This document shows, in pieces, positions 7,665-14,703 of a stretch of DNA of 18,558 bases. Source of the stretch: CAZNRY01 sp964575675 (lineage in GTDB: Bacteria; Eisenbacteria; RBG-16-71-46; CAIMUX01; VGJL01); the NCBI GenBank assembly GCA_964575675.1, contig CAZNRY010000078.1, forward strand, positions 1 through 18,558, in the 5' to 3' direction. Within the stretch, counting starts at the first letter, position 1. Every line of letters starts with the position of its first letter. The notes below the pieces were generated by a model. That model made no database searches. It saw only the letters and a program-made list of their open reading frames with translations, and was not told the origin of the DNA. A program made the position numbers and the translations under genes.

Positions 7665-8171
7665 ACTTTCCCTCGCTGCGCTTCAGCTTTGCGCGCTGCT
7701 TTTGCTGGGGGGGTCTCTTCCGGATGGGGTGCGCATCTGGGACCTCCCTCGGAACTTCCTGAGGACCTCATCCCATGGGGCGAGGATGACGCGGGGATCG
7801 CAGCACCAACGGAGAGCCCGGGGCTCCTTGCCCCGGGTGCTCGCGCGCTCATCGGATTCTACCGGAAGCACACCGCCCCGAACTCGATCCGGCGCTGCCC
7901 GTTTGCAATCAGCTGCTCGCACTATGCGGAAGATGCGATCGATCGGCACGGTTTGGTTCAGGGCCTCCTCCTTTTCGTGGATCGGCACCTTTACCGGGAG
8001 CATTCGTATGCTTGGGCGCTCTATCCCCTCGTGGAAACGCCCGAGGGAATCCTCCGATTGGACGATGGCTTCTTCCTCGGCAATTCGCGGCGCACTAGCC
8101 CTGTTCTCTCTCCTCCTGGTAGCGACCGGGATTCCTCGGGCGTCGGAGAACCCTCCGGGACACGACCCTGA
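7651..8171 (+). CDS. YidD-like protein, apparently frameshifted at a G7 run
   Basis: Frame 3 (open from before 7689 to 8171) encodes a YidD-type domain: LIGFYRKHTAPNSIRRCPF, then SCSHYAEDAIDRHGLVQGLLLFVDRHL, matching the 'CxFxPTCSxYAxxAxxxHGxxxGxxL' pattern but with AISCS instead of TPTCS and without the final cysteine. The natural start is not in this frame: ATG 7651 opens a good signal peptide (MGRCRLSLAALQLCALLLLGG) in the frame that must slip by -1 at seven G's (7707-7713) to enter the YidD frame. The codons there are CTG GGG GGG, so one missing G or a -1 slip joins them. The ORF runs about 100 bases into the next gene's start at 8065. It is the second YidD-type domain in the window. Confidence 0.6.
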
Positions 8172-8860
8172 GGGGTTCGCGCGCTGGCTCTTCGATCAGG
8201 GCGACTACTACCGCGCCATCAGCGTCTACAAAAAGCTGATCTACTTCAGTGCGGACTCGTCCGGTCGGGGCGAATCGACGCTTCGGGAAGCCGTCCCGCG
8301 CTACGAACTCGGGTGCGCCGAGTCCTACCGAAAGAGCGGTCATCACCGGAGCGCTCTCTCGTACTACGGCCGCATCATCCAATCGGCCGACGCGGCAGCT
8401 AGCGATCGCACGGCCGCGCGACTCGGGATGGGGCTTGTCTACACGGAGATGTCCCTGCCCTCGACCGCAGCGCGGTGGTTCGACGAGGCGAGTCCCAGCG
8501 ATTCGTCGGGCGTGGCCACGCTCTGCAAAGCACAAAGCATGGCCGAGATGGGAATGTGGAACGATGCGACGCTGGCGTTTAGCGACGTCATGGCAGCGCA
8601 TCCGCCGATGGCATCGAAAGCCCGACAACTCGCGGACCTGTCTCTCAAGGGCCGGCAACTGCCGCAGAAGAGCCGTGCGGTCGCGGCATGTCTCTCCACC
8701 GTCCTCCCCGGTGCGGGTCAATGGTATGCGGGCCATCATTACGATGCTTTGCTGGCCTTCGGCTATGTGGGCACGATGGCCGGGGCCACCTACGCATTCT
8801 GGAGGCTGTCCGAGGAGACCGACCGGGGGCCCGCCCCACTCTACATCAGTCTGGCGGTGA
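8065..8860 (+). pseudogene. TPR-like/LPGAG..YAG gene truncated at its 3' end by an IS3 remnant
   Basis: ATG 8065 begins a signal peptide (hydrophobic about 9-21, ending PRA). Residues 33-200 are TPR-like helix pairs, for example ARWLFDQGDYYRAISVYKKLIYF and YELGCAESYRKSGHHRSALSYYGRII. At about 210-223 comes STVLPGAGQWYAG and then a hydrophobic segment (about 227-246), the same C-terminal module as in the proteins at 2234 and 3214. The homology stops at about residue 265 (nt 8860), where IS3-family sequence in the opposite orientation begins. The frame stays open to 9345 but encodes nonsense after the junction. By comparison with the two intact paralogs, the second membrane segment and the tail are lost. 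Its start overlaps the YidD-like ORF, which mirrors the fused order of the protein at 3214-4593. Confidence 0.7.
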
Positions 8861-9118
8861 CTTCTTTATTAGGATCTCCCGCTCCTCACGGAGAACCTTG
8901 TTCTCCCGACGGAGTTTGCGGATCTCCTCTCGCTCCTGGGTCGTCAGGCCGTCATCCTTCCGACCCTCATCGAGATCGGCCTGCCGCACCCAGTTGCGGA
9001 TCGCCTGGCCAGAGGGCTCAAACTTCTTGGCCAACTCCTCCGGTGTCCGGCCGGAACGGACCAGTTCAATCAGTCGCCGGCGGAGTTCCGGCGGGTACGA
9101 AGAGTGACTTTTGGGCAT
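8861..9118 (-). pseudogene. IS3-family transposase OrfA, 3'-truncated
   Basis: The real start is the ATG at 9118, behind GGAGGAAGGAG, rather than the longer reading from 9157. The product begins MPKSHSSYPPELRRRLIEL and is an HTH_Tnp_1-type DNA-binding protein: helix-turn-helix through PEELAKKFEPSGQAIRNWVRQA, then the leucine-zipper-like LTTQEREEIRKLRRENKVLR. In IS3 OrfA the next residues are usually KKAAAFFA. Here, after ILIKK, the frame enters TPR-gene sequence and ends SPPD at 8846. The -1 frameshift site that would make OrfAB is therefore lost, and the copy cannot transpose. Confidence 0.75.
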
Positions 9119-9169
9119 CGTGGACTCCTTCCTCCACCCAAGTGGAAAGGTATCCACGAAACCGGGTCA
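8861..9169 (-). mobile_element. IS3-family remnant: one terminus plus orfA, orfB missing
   Basis: Read on the minus strand, the segment begins with TGACCCGGTT (end at 9169), the TGA-type terminus usual for IS3 elements. It continues with an untranslated leader containing GGAGGAAGGAG and then orfA. The other terminus and the whole orfB (DDE transposase) are absent, and the sequence switches directly to the TPR-like gene at about 8860/8861. Flanking genes are truncated on both sides, so this marks either an IS-associated deletion or a false join of contigs inside a multicopy element. Confidence 0.7.
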
Positions 9170-9391
9170 ACTCCAGAAGATCACTGGAACTGGAACTTCA
9201 GAGAGACAAGCGAAACGGTGCTCGGGATGGGCGCCGGAGCAGGAGTCGAGTACGACTGGCGCGGCTGGAGCCGGAACCTCTCCCCGGTTGCCTGGAACCT
9301 CGAAATCGGGCTTTCTCGGGTCGAATTCCAGAAAGTGGACTATGACTTCAGCGCGCTCATGATTGGGGCTGGCGCTCAGTATCGATCCTGA
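9170..9391 (+). pseudogene. 3' fragment of an outer-membrane beta-barrel gene
   Basis: Immediately after the IS3 terminus, a frame open to the TGA at 9391 encodes about 73 residues with alternating polar and hydrophobic strands: VLGMGAGAGVEYDW, NLEIGLSRVEF and DYDFSALMIGAGAQYRS. This pattern is that of the last strands of a small beta-barrel with Gly-rich turns. There is no start codon or signal peptide. The 5' part has been removed or separated by the IS3 remnant. It is not the end of the TPR-like gene on the other side, whose family ends differently. Bases 9392-9620 contain no further gene. Confidence 0.5.
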
Positions 9392-9620
9392 GCCGGGCAC
9401 CAGGGGCAGCGATGATCTGGCGAGGCTGGACGGCAGGTCTGCGACGTTCACCGCTTCCCGTTGTGGGTTGGCCGGTTCGCCGGAGGCGCGTGCCAGTGGT
9501 GGGGCTGGACTATGCAGGGTAGCCCCGAAGCGGTATCATATTCGGCGGACCCAAAGCTTGCATTCGATATTGTGCGCTCGCCCCTCCTGGATCGATCGCA
9601 CTCAACCTGGAGGTGAGGTT

Positions 9621-11003
9621 ATGTCTGGTGCAGCGGCATGGCGGTTCGTCTCCAGTTTCCGAGATCGCTTGCGGATCGCTACGGTTGTCGGATCGGCTTC
9701 AGCTCTGTTGTTCGGCGCAGGAGGCGCAGGAGTATGCGAAGGGACCGTAGTCCTCGAATGTGACGTGCCGCATCTGGACACGATTTCGGCGCCGGGAGAG
9801 ACCGATGAGCATCAGTTCAATGTTTCCGCGGGCGAGCGGCTCTTCTTCCTGGTGGACGAAGAGCCTGGTTCGCCGGCGGGGTTCGATGTCTACTGGCGGG
9901 TTCTCAAGCCAGACGGGACCGAGTTCTCTGGTTGGACCACAAGCGAGTCGTTGGATCGCGGTCCCTTTCCCGCCGCCGGCACGTATCGGCTCCAGATCGG
10001 CGACTGGGACTACCAGGACACCGGCACCTACCGGATCTGCATGCAACGGCTCCCGGAATCCACCGCCTGCGAGGGGACCCCAATCATCTGTGACACGCCT
10101 ACTACCGGCACGATCGACAACCGGATCGACACCGATCTGTTCAGCTTCGCCGTTTCCGCGGGCGAGCGGCTCTTCTTCCTGGTGGACGAAGAGCCTGGTT
10201 CGCCGGNNNNNNNNNNNNNNNNNNNNNNNNNNNNNNNNNNNNNNNNNNNNNNNNNNNNNNNNNNNNNNNNNNNNNNNNNNNNNNNNNNNNNNNNNNNNNN
10301 NNNNNNGTATCGGCTCCAGATCGGCGACTGGGACTACCAGGACACCGGCACCTACCGGATCGCCTTGCAGAGGCTGACATGGCCGACCGTCTGCGATAAC
10401 CAATGGCTTCTGAATGGCGTTCCGTTTGAAGGGACAATCGAGAGCAGGTTGGATACCGATCTCCTGAGCTTCAGCACTGCGACCGGAGACATACTGCACA
10501 TCCAGGTCGATGAGGTGACAGGATCGGGGTTCGTCTGCTACTGGCGCGTTCTACACGCCGACGGAACCCAATACCGCTCCTGGTCCACGAGCGCGACCGC
10601 GGACATCGGGCCCATGCCACCCTCGCCCAACCCATGGCGTTTGCAGATTGGCGATTCCGACTACCAGAATCCCGGTACCTATCGGGTCCGCATCGACGGG
10701 ATCTCCCCTTCCGGCGTGGACACGACCTCCGTGATCCGGCCCGCGCGACTTGTGCTCACGGCGAGCCCCAACCCCGCGAACGCGGCCGTTGGCATCCGAT
10801 TCGGTTTGCCGAAGGCGGGCCACGTGAGGCTCGACGTCTACGACCCGTCCGGCAGGATCGTGGGAACACTTGCGGATGAGCCGCTCGCCGCAGGCTTTCA
10901 CGAGATCGTGTGGACGCCGACCCGCTGGGCCAACGGAATCTACTACTGTCGACTGGCCGGTTGCGAGGAGACGCGCACGAGGAAGATCCTGCTGTTGCGA
11001 TAA
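9621..11003 (+). CDS. Secreted repeat protein with C-terminal FlgD-like/T9SS-like sorting domain
   Basis: ATG 9621 follows GGAGGTGAGG. The protein is about 460 residues including 100 N. It has a signal peptide (hydrophobic about 20-38) and three beta-sandwich units of about 110 residues, reminiscent of bacterial pre-peptidase C-terminal-like domains: each has an AGERLFFLVDE-type strand, a YWRVLKPDGT strand and YRLQIGDWDYQDTGTYRI. The C-terminal 80 residues (SPNPANAAVGIRFGLPKAG, VRLDVYDPSGRIV, WANGIYYCRL, KILLLR) form the FlgD-Ig/T9SS type A sorting fold seen on secreted proteins of FCB bacteria. The N-run at 10207-10306 lies in unit 2. Units 1 and 2 are nearly identical in DNA, while unit 3 has diverged. 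Likely cell-surface or extracellular; ligand unknown. No catalytic motif is visible. Confidence 0.75.
   Translation: MSGAAAWRFVSSFRDRLRIATVVGSASALLFGAGGAGVCEGTVVLECDVPHLDTISAPGETDEHQFNVSAGERLFFLVDEEPGSPAGFDVYWRVLKPDGTEFSGWTTSESLDRGPFPAAGTYRLQIGDWDYQDTGTYRICMQRLPESTACEGTPIICDTPTTGTIDNRIDTDLFSFAVSAGERLFFLVDEEPGSPXXXXXXXXXXXXXXXXXXXXXXXXXXXXXXXXXXYRLQIGDWDYQDTGTYRIALQRLTWPTVCDNQWLLNGVPFEGTIESRLDTDLLSFSTATGDILHIQVDEVTGSGFVCYWRVLHADGTQYRSWSTSATADIGPMPPSPNPWRLQIGDSDYQNPGTYRVRIDGISPSGVDTTSVIRPARLVLTASPNPANAAVGIRFGLPKAGHVRLDVYDPSGRIVGTLADEPLAAGFHEIVWTPTRWANGIYYCRLAGCEETRTRKILLLR
9822..10037 (+). repeat. Repeat unit 1, near-identical to 10152-10361
   Basis: Bases 9822-9876 are identical to 10152-10206, and bases 9983-10037 are identical to 10307-10361. 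The period is 330 bases (110 codons). The identity ends with a single mismatch outside each block (9821 T versus C; 10038 T versus G). The high DNA identity suggests a recent in-frame duplication inside the secreted-protein gene. Confidence 0.9.
10207..10306. other. Scaffold gap of 100 N inside the second repeat unit
   Basis: Exactly 100 N are flanked by sequence identical to unit 1 for 55 bases on each side. The corresponding stretch of unit 1 (9877-9982) is 106 bases long. The gap therefore most likely hides a second copy of that stretch, and the placeholder length happens to keep the reading frame. Confidence 0.95.
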
Positions 11004-11025
11004 GGCCATTTGTCCTCTCGGCTTG

Positions 11026-11064
11026 CCGGTGGGACGCCACGTGGCGCCCGTAGCGTCCCGCCGG
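11026..11064 (+). terminator. Hairpin after the secreted repeat protein
   Basis: CCGGTGGGACG (11026-11036) pairs with CGTCCCGCCGG (11054-11064) over eleven bases with one G-T wobble. The loop itself contains the palindrome GCCACGTGGC. It starts 22 bases after the stop codon. No T-run follows, so it may be a factor-assisted terminator or a processing/stability element. Confidence 0.55.
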
Positions 11065-11249
11065 TCAGGCTCGTACCCATGTCCCGCCAGTTCTCGGCAG
11101 CGACCCGCTCGTGCGCCGAAGGTGCTGCGTCTTCGCTGCTCCTCGGGACGCTGGACCATCCTCCTTTCCCCCTCGACCCGTAGACATCTCCGCTTCTCAG
11201 TCCCCTCCACGGCGTGTAGACTCTTCTCCCGGAGGAGGCACCTGTACCC

Positions 11250-12027
11250 GTGGCGGCTGGCGGCGAGAGAAGCGGGGCGCTCGAGATCCACCTCGAGCAG
11301 GTCGACGGGATGTGGCGCGTGGAACGCATCCGCGTCGAGCGCCCGGACGGCATGTTCTACGTTCGCCGCCGCCTGGAGCACTGGCGGTCCAACGTGCTGA
11401 CCGAGGTTCTCGCCGGCGTCCTGGCCGTGCTCCGCCTCGGCACCCATCATGCAGACGGGGCTGGGTTGGGCGCCGAGGCAACGGGCGGAGCCACGATTCG
11501 CGCCGACGGCGGGGAGGCCGAGCGGAGTCTCTGCGCCCGCTTCTACGATCTCTGGCACAGCCCGGGGAAGCGCATCGACACGCACCGGCTGCACGAGCTG
11601 TTCGGCGAGCACCCGCTCTGGAGGCAGGGGTACACGTCTCTTCAGAACATTCTGGTGAAGTCCGGCGCCCGGCGGCATCTCCAGATCCGGCTGGCGGAGG
11701 GGTTTTCCGCGGACCAGGTCCGGTTTCTCGAGCGCGGGCGGCCGATCGCCGACGGCCGCCTCCGCGCGTTCGCGCGCGAGTCCTTCGGTGTCGAGACCGG
11801 CCAGGACGGTCCGGGGCCACGACACAACCTCCCGCGCTATCGAACGATCTTCGTGGGACGGAAACGGACCTCGCCGAGCTTCACGCCGCTCTCGAGCGCG
11901 TCCCGCTCGTGAGCCTCGTCGGGCCCGGCGGATCCGGGAAGACGCGGCTCGCTGTCGAGACGGCGCAACGCGGGCTCGCGGGATTCCCCGGGGGCGTGTG
12001 GTTCGTCGACCTTTCGTGCGATCCCCG
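11250..12027 (+). pseudogene. P-loop ATPase transcriptional regulator, frameshifted and truncated
   Basis: A GTG start at 11250 behind GGAGGAGG opens a frame that reaches PRHNLPRYRTIFVGR. In many LuxR/SARP/winged-helix regulators with an NB-ARC-like ATPase this phrase ('LP....FVGRE.E...L') begins the nucleotide-binding domain. The continuation ETDLAELHAALERVPLVSLVGPGGSGKTRL is in another frame, so one base (a G near 11861) is missing. The Walker A motif GPGGSGKT is at 11921-11944. After VWFVDLS, near 12016, the family resemblance ends and the frame runs into unrelated sequence, so Walker B, the TPR part and any C-terminal effector are gone. The N-terminal 180 residues are of uncertain type. 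Bases 12028-12252 hold no gene that I can recognise. Confidence 0.6.
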
Positions 12028-12252
12028 GTGTTGGAGCGGTAAGCCCACAGGGACATGCTCTGAACGTCGGACGGGATTGCCGGTACGACATCTCTTGGTA
12101 GCGTCTATGGTCCCTGATGTTGTGCGAACTCTGATCGGACGAACGTCGGACAATACGTGGGCACGCGAGTTTCGAAAAAACGGCCGGGCCAGCGGCCCAA
12201 TGATTGGCCGCCAGGCAGTTGATCTCGGTAGTCCGAGGAGGAGAGAATCGCA

Positions 12253-12867
12253 ATGCGCTGGACGCCTTCGTTGTTGGTAGCAGTGGCGATTCTTGGCATG
12301 GCGAGATGTGGTGGCGGGGATGATCATAAGAACCCGACCGGGTGCGACTCAGGAGACATGTCCGTCTCGGACTGGCCCGTTCGCGTCGGGGCGTGGTGGA
12401 GCTACCAGAGAACCACCCGAGATGTTGGCTATGCGGAAGTGGATACGTACACTGTCCGGGTCGTCAAGCACGTCTCGGTTCTGGGGGGGCATAGTGCCTA
12501 CCTCTTTGTCGAGGAGCCTTCCGGGGAGACCGACTGGTTTACCATCATCGACGGTGAAGTTCGCAACTACGACATGCTTCCAGCGGCTGGCCTTCCGTAT
12601 CTCGTCTTCATGAAGGATCCAATCCGAGAGGGAACGACCTGGACCTACAACATAGGGGACGGAGGACCCTCCTATCAGGCTCGAATCACGCAGACCTGCG
12701 TAAGCGTCCAGGTTCCTGCGGGAAATCTGCAAGGCTGCATCCGGATGGAGGTGCGACCATACATGACGATGCACTTCCGCCCGGACATTGGGATGATCGA
12801 GGGCGCGTCCGGGGACGAGGAATCGGGTACGGCGGACCGGCTCATCTCGTACCAGATCCCGCAGTAG
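12253..12867 (+). CDS. Secreted or lipid-anchored protein of unknown function
   Basis: The 204-residue protein follows GGAGGAGAG. It has a short signal peptide (hydrophobic about 6-16) ending at C19-GGGDD, which looks like a lipoprotein tether although the residue before the cysteine is Arg, so the lipobox is imperfect. The mature part starts WPVRVGAWWSYQRTTRDVG and is strand-rich, a pattern found in secreted proteins opening with '(Y/F)P...G..W.Y' (DUF3108-like or related beta-structures). Later strands include GTTWTYNIGDGG and PAGNLQGCIRMEVRP, and it ends ISYQIPQ. No catalytic motif is seen. Its last 26 bases overlap the end of the convergent gene at 12842-14698. Confidence 0.65.
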   Translation: MRWTPSLLVAVAILGMARCGGGDDHKNPTGCDSGDMSVSDWPVRVGAWWSYQRTTRDVGYAEVDTYTVRVVKHVSVLGGHSAYLFVEEPSGETDWFTIIDGEVRNYDMLPAAGLPYLVFMKDPIREGTTWTYNIGDGGPSYQARITQTCVSVQVPAGNLQGCIRMEVRPYMTMHFRPDIGMIEGASGDEESGTADRLISYQIPQ

Positions 12868-14698
12868 GCTCGATGTAGACCCGCACTTCCTCGAAGGAGG
12901 CATCGAGAATCCTGACCCGGAACCAGCGCCAGGTTTGAGGATCATCGGGGACCGTGCGGACCAGGACGCCGAGTTCGCCCGTAACGGACCCCGAAGCCAG
13001 ACCCGGGAAGAGTCCCTCCGGCATCTCGAGCTTCGAGAACGTCACGTACGATCGGATCGGGGGATCGGGCTCGTTCGGCGTCATCTGGAACGGAGCATAC
13101 CCGAACCCGATATCACCATTGTCGAGATCCACGAACATCCAGGCGCATTCGTACGTCAACCCCGCCTGCAGGGACGATGCATCGGACAGGCTGATGATCG
13201 CTTGGGGTGGTGATGTGGGTGATTCGCTCGAGGAGCTGAAGATGAGACCGAGCTTGTTGTCCGGGTATAGATGACCGACCTTGAAGCGATACCTAAGACC
13301 GACGGTTCCGAGCTCGCCCCAGTCGAAGCCCCAGAACCCAGAATCAGGCTCCTCTGCCCAACTCGGCACCAGCGTGTACTTCGCACCCTCCCGCGTGTTG
13401 GAGGTCGTCGTCAGAATCCCGACCAGCGTGGAAGCCCGGAAACACCCATAGGCGACGTTGGCGGCTTTCCACCTTGGGTCACGGACGGGCAACGCCCTGA
13501 AGAACTCGACGATAACCCTACGAAAGATATCGTCCGATCCTACCCTGTCCCCCGCATGCACTGCGTTCGCCCATTCGTAGGTTAGCGTCGGGAAGGTGAC
13601 GGCCAGGTTAGCGACCCATGCCCAAAACTCGGTCGAAAACCCGAGCAGAAATGACGCGAAACCGGCGGTCGTGGGGATCAGGAGTCGGGCGTAGGCATCC
13701 TGCCTCTCGGCAGTTGTCCAGGGCAGGCTCTCACATGCATCTCTGCCTCCCGGACCGCAGATGATCAGATCCGTTTTCGCCAACCTTGGCATTTCAAAGT
13801 CGATTGTCCCTCGAATCCGTGACTCGCCAGCGCGCGGTGCAGGAGGAAGGAAGTCGGCCGGAAACTTGTAAGCGGGGAGGGGATCAGGAAATCCGACCCA
13901 GTAGTCCTGGCGGTACGGAATCATGTAGCGCTGATGGGAGTTGATCACGGTAACCTGGCAGCTCCTGAGATCGATGGTGACACCGCCGAATGGGCCCTCA
14001 ACCCGGATTCCGGTCGCCGTTTCTTCTTCGGCGGTACAGGGGACAAGCGAGACGCTCCCCATACTCTGCGGGTCGGCGGCACCGATTGGTCTGTTCGAGA
14101 CAGGAAGGCCGGTTGCAAGAATGATCTCGCGCGCGAGGGAGTCGACCTCCGGATCGTTGAAGGTCTCACGGATGTTCCCATGGGGCAGAAGTTCCCCGAC
14201 CCGGGCGACCATTGGTAGGAAGCTCGGGTGCGCATGGATGCGAACGAGGGTCGACTCAACCGCCCCCGGCGAATCCGCATAGAGACCGGGTGCTAGGAAG
14301 ATAGGAACCTCCGCGGTCGAGCCGGCATCGATCGTCACGCTCGGTCCAACCCCAGGATAGACCGCGGCACTGTAGATTTCGTCGTAATCGGATCGGACGA
14401 CACAGACGATATGCGGGCGTCCCCGAGGAAGGGGGAGGGCAACGTATGCTGTGTCCCCCTGGACGACGGTGTGGTCGAGGTCCGTATCTTCGCCGGCCCC
14501 GTAGACGAGGACAGGTTCACCTGGGAGGGCCAAGTCGGCGAGGACAACGGCGATTGTGACATCTGGATCGGCGCTGTCGGGCTGCGTCGCCTTCTGGTCC
14601 CTCTCTCCACAACCTGGTTGGAGGATGTAGAGGCCCAAGATGGTGAAGAGGTAAAGGCTTCTCTGGATCGCTGCCTCGAAGGAGCCCTTCTTGGCCAT
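12842..14698 (-). CDS. Large predicted lipoprotein, function unknown
   Basis: The 618-residue protein has a hydrophobic segment at about 15-27 followed by PGC30-GERDQ. This suggests a lipoprotein, but the lipobox is not canonical (Q and P before G). Residues about 45-145 look like a small beta-sandwich (DVTIAVVLADLALPGEPVLVYG, then strands up to a PGVGPSVTIDAG turn). A central part (about 200-330) contains an FPDPLPAYKFPADFLPPAPRAG loop. A helical segment near 350-380 has LIPTTAGFASFLLGF. The last third is again strand-rich. I recognise no enzyme motif or named family. It starts 5 bases after the stop of the small lipoprotein gene at 14704-15243, so the two are an operon. Export of the pair to the same membrane is likely. 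Confidence 0.65.
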   Translation of the reverse strand: MAKKGSFEAAIQRSLYLFTILGLYILQPGCGERDQKATQPDSADPDVTIAVVLADLALPGEPVLVYGAGEDTDLDHTVVQGDTAYVALPLPRGRPHIVCVVRSDYDEIYSAAVYPGVGPSVTIDAGSTAEVPIFLAPGLYADSPGAVESTLVRIHAHPSFLPMVARVGELLPHGNIRETFNDPEVDSLAREIILATGLPVSNRPIGAADPQSMGSVSLVPCTAEEETATGIRVEGPFGGVTIDLRSCQVTVINSHQRYMIPYRQDYWVGFPDPLPAYKFPADFLPPAPRAGESRIRGTIDFEMPRLAKTDLIICGPGGRDACESLPWTTAERQDAYARLLIPTTAGFASFLLGFSTEFWAWVANLAVTFPTLTYEWANAVHAGDRVGSDDIFRRVIVEFFRALPVRDPRWKAANVAYGCFRASTLVGILTTTSNTREGAKYTLVPSWAEEPDSGFWGFDWGELGTVGLRYRFKVGHLYPDNKLGLIFSSSSESPTSPPQAIISLSDASSLQAGLTYECAWMFVDLDNGDIGFGYAPFQMTPNEPDPPIRSYVTFSKLEMPEGLFPGLASGSVTGELGVLVRTVPDDPQTWRWFRVRILDASFEEVRVYIEPTAGSGTR

Positions 14699-14703
14699 CC
14701 GAA

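Noticed and set aside
7651..9345. One 564-residue protein in a single frame
   Set aside because: It strings together a signal peptide, out-of-frame YidD DNA, a TPR-like gene with its own signal peptide at 8065, and antisense IS3 sequence. It is not one real protein.
10551..12056. A 501-codon open frame on the minus strand
   Set aside because: It lies antisense to the secreted repeat protein and the ATPase remnant. Its translation is Arg/Ala/Pro-rich with no signal or domain, which is typical of GC-rich antisense frames.
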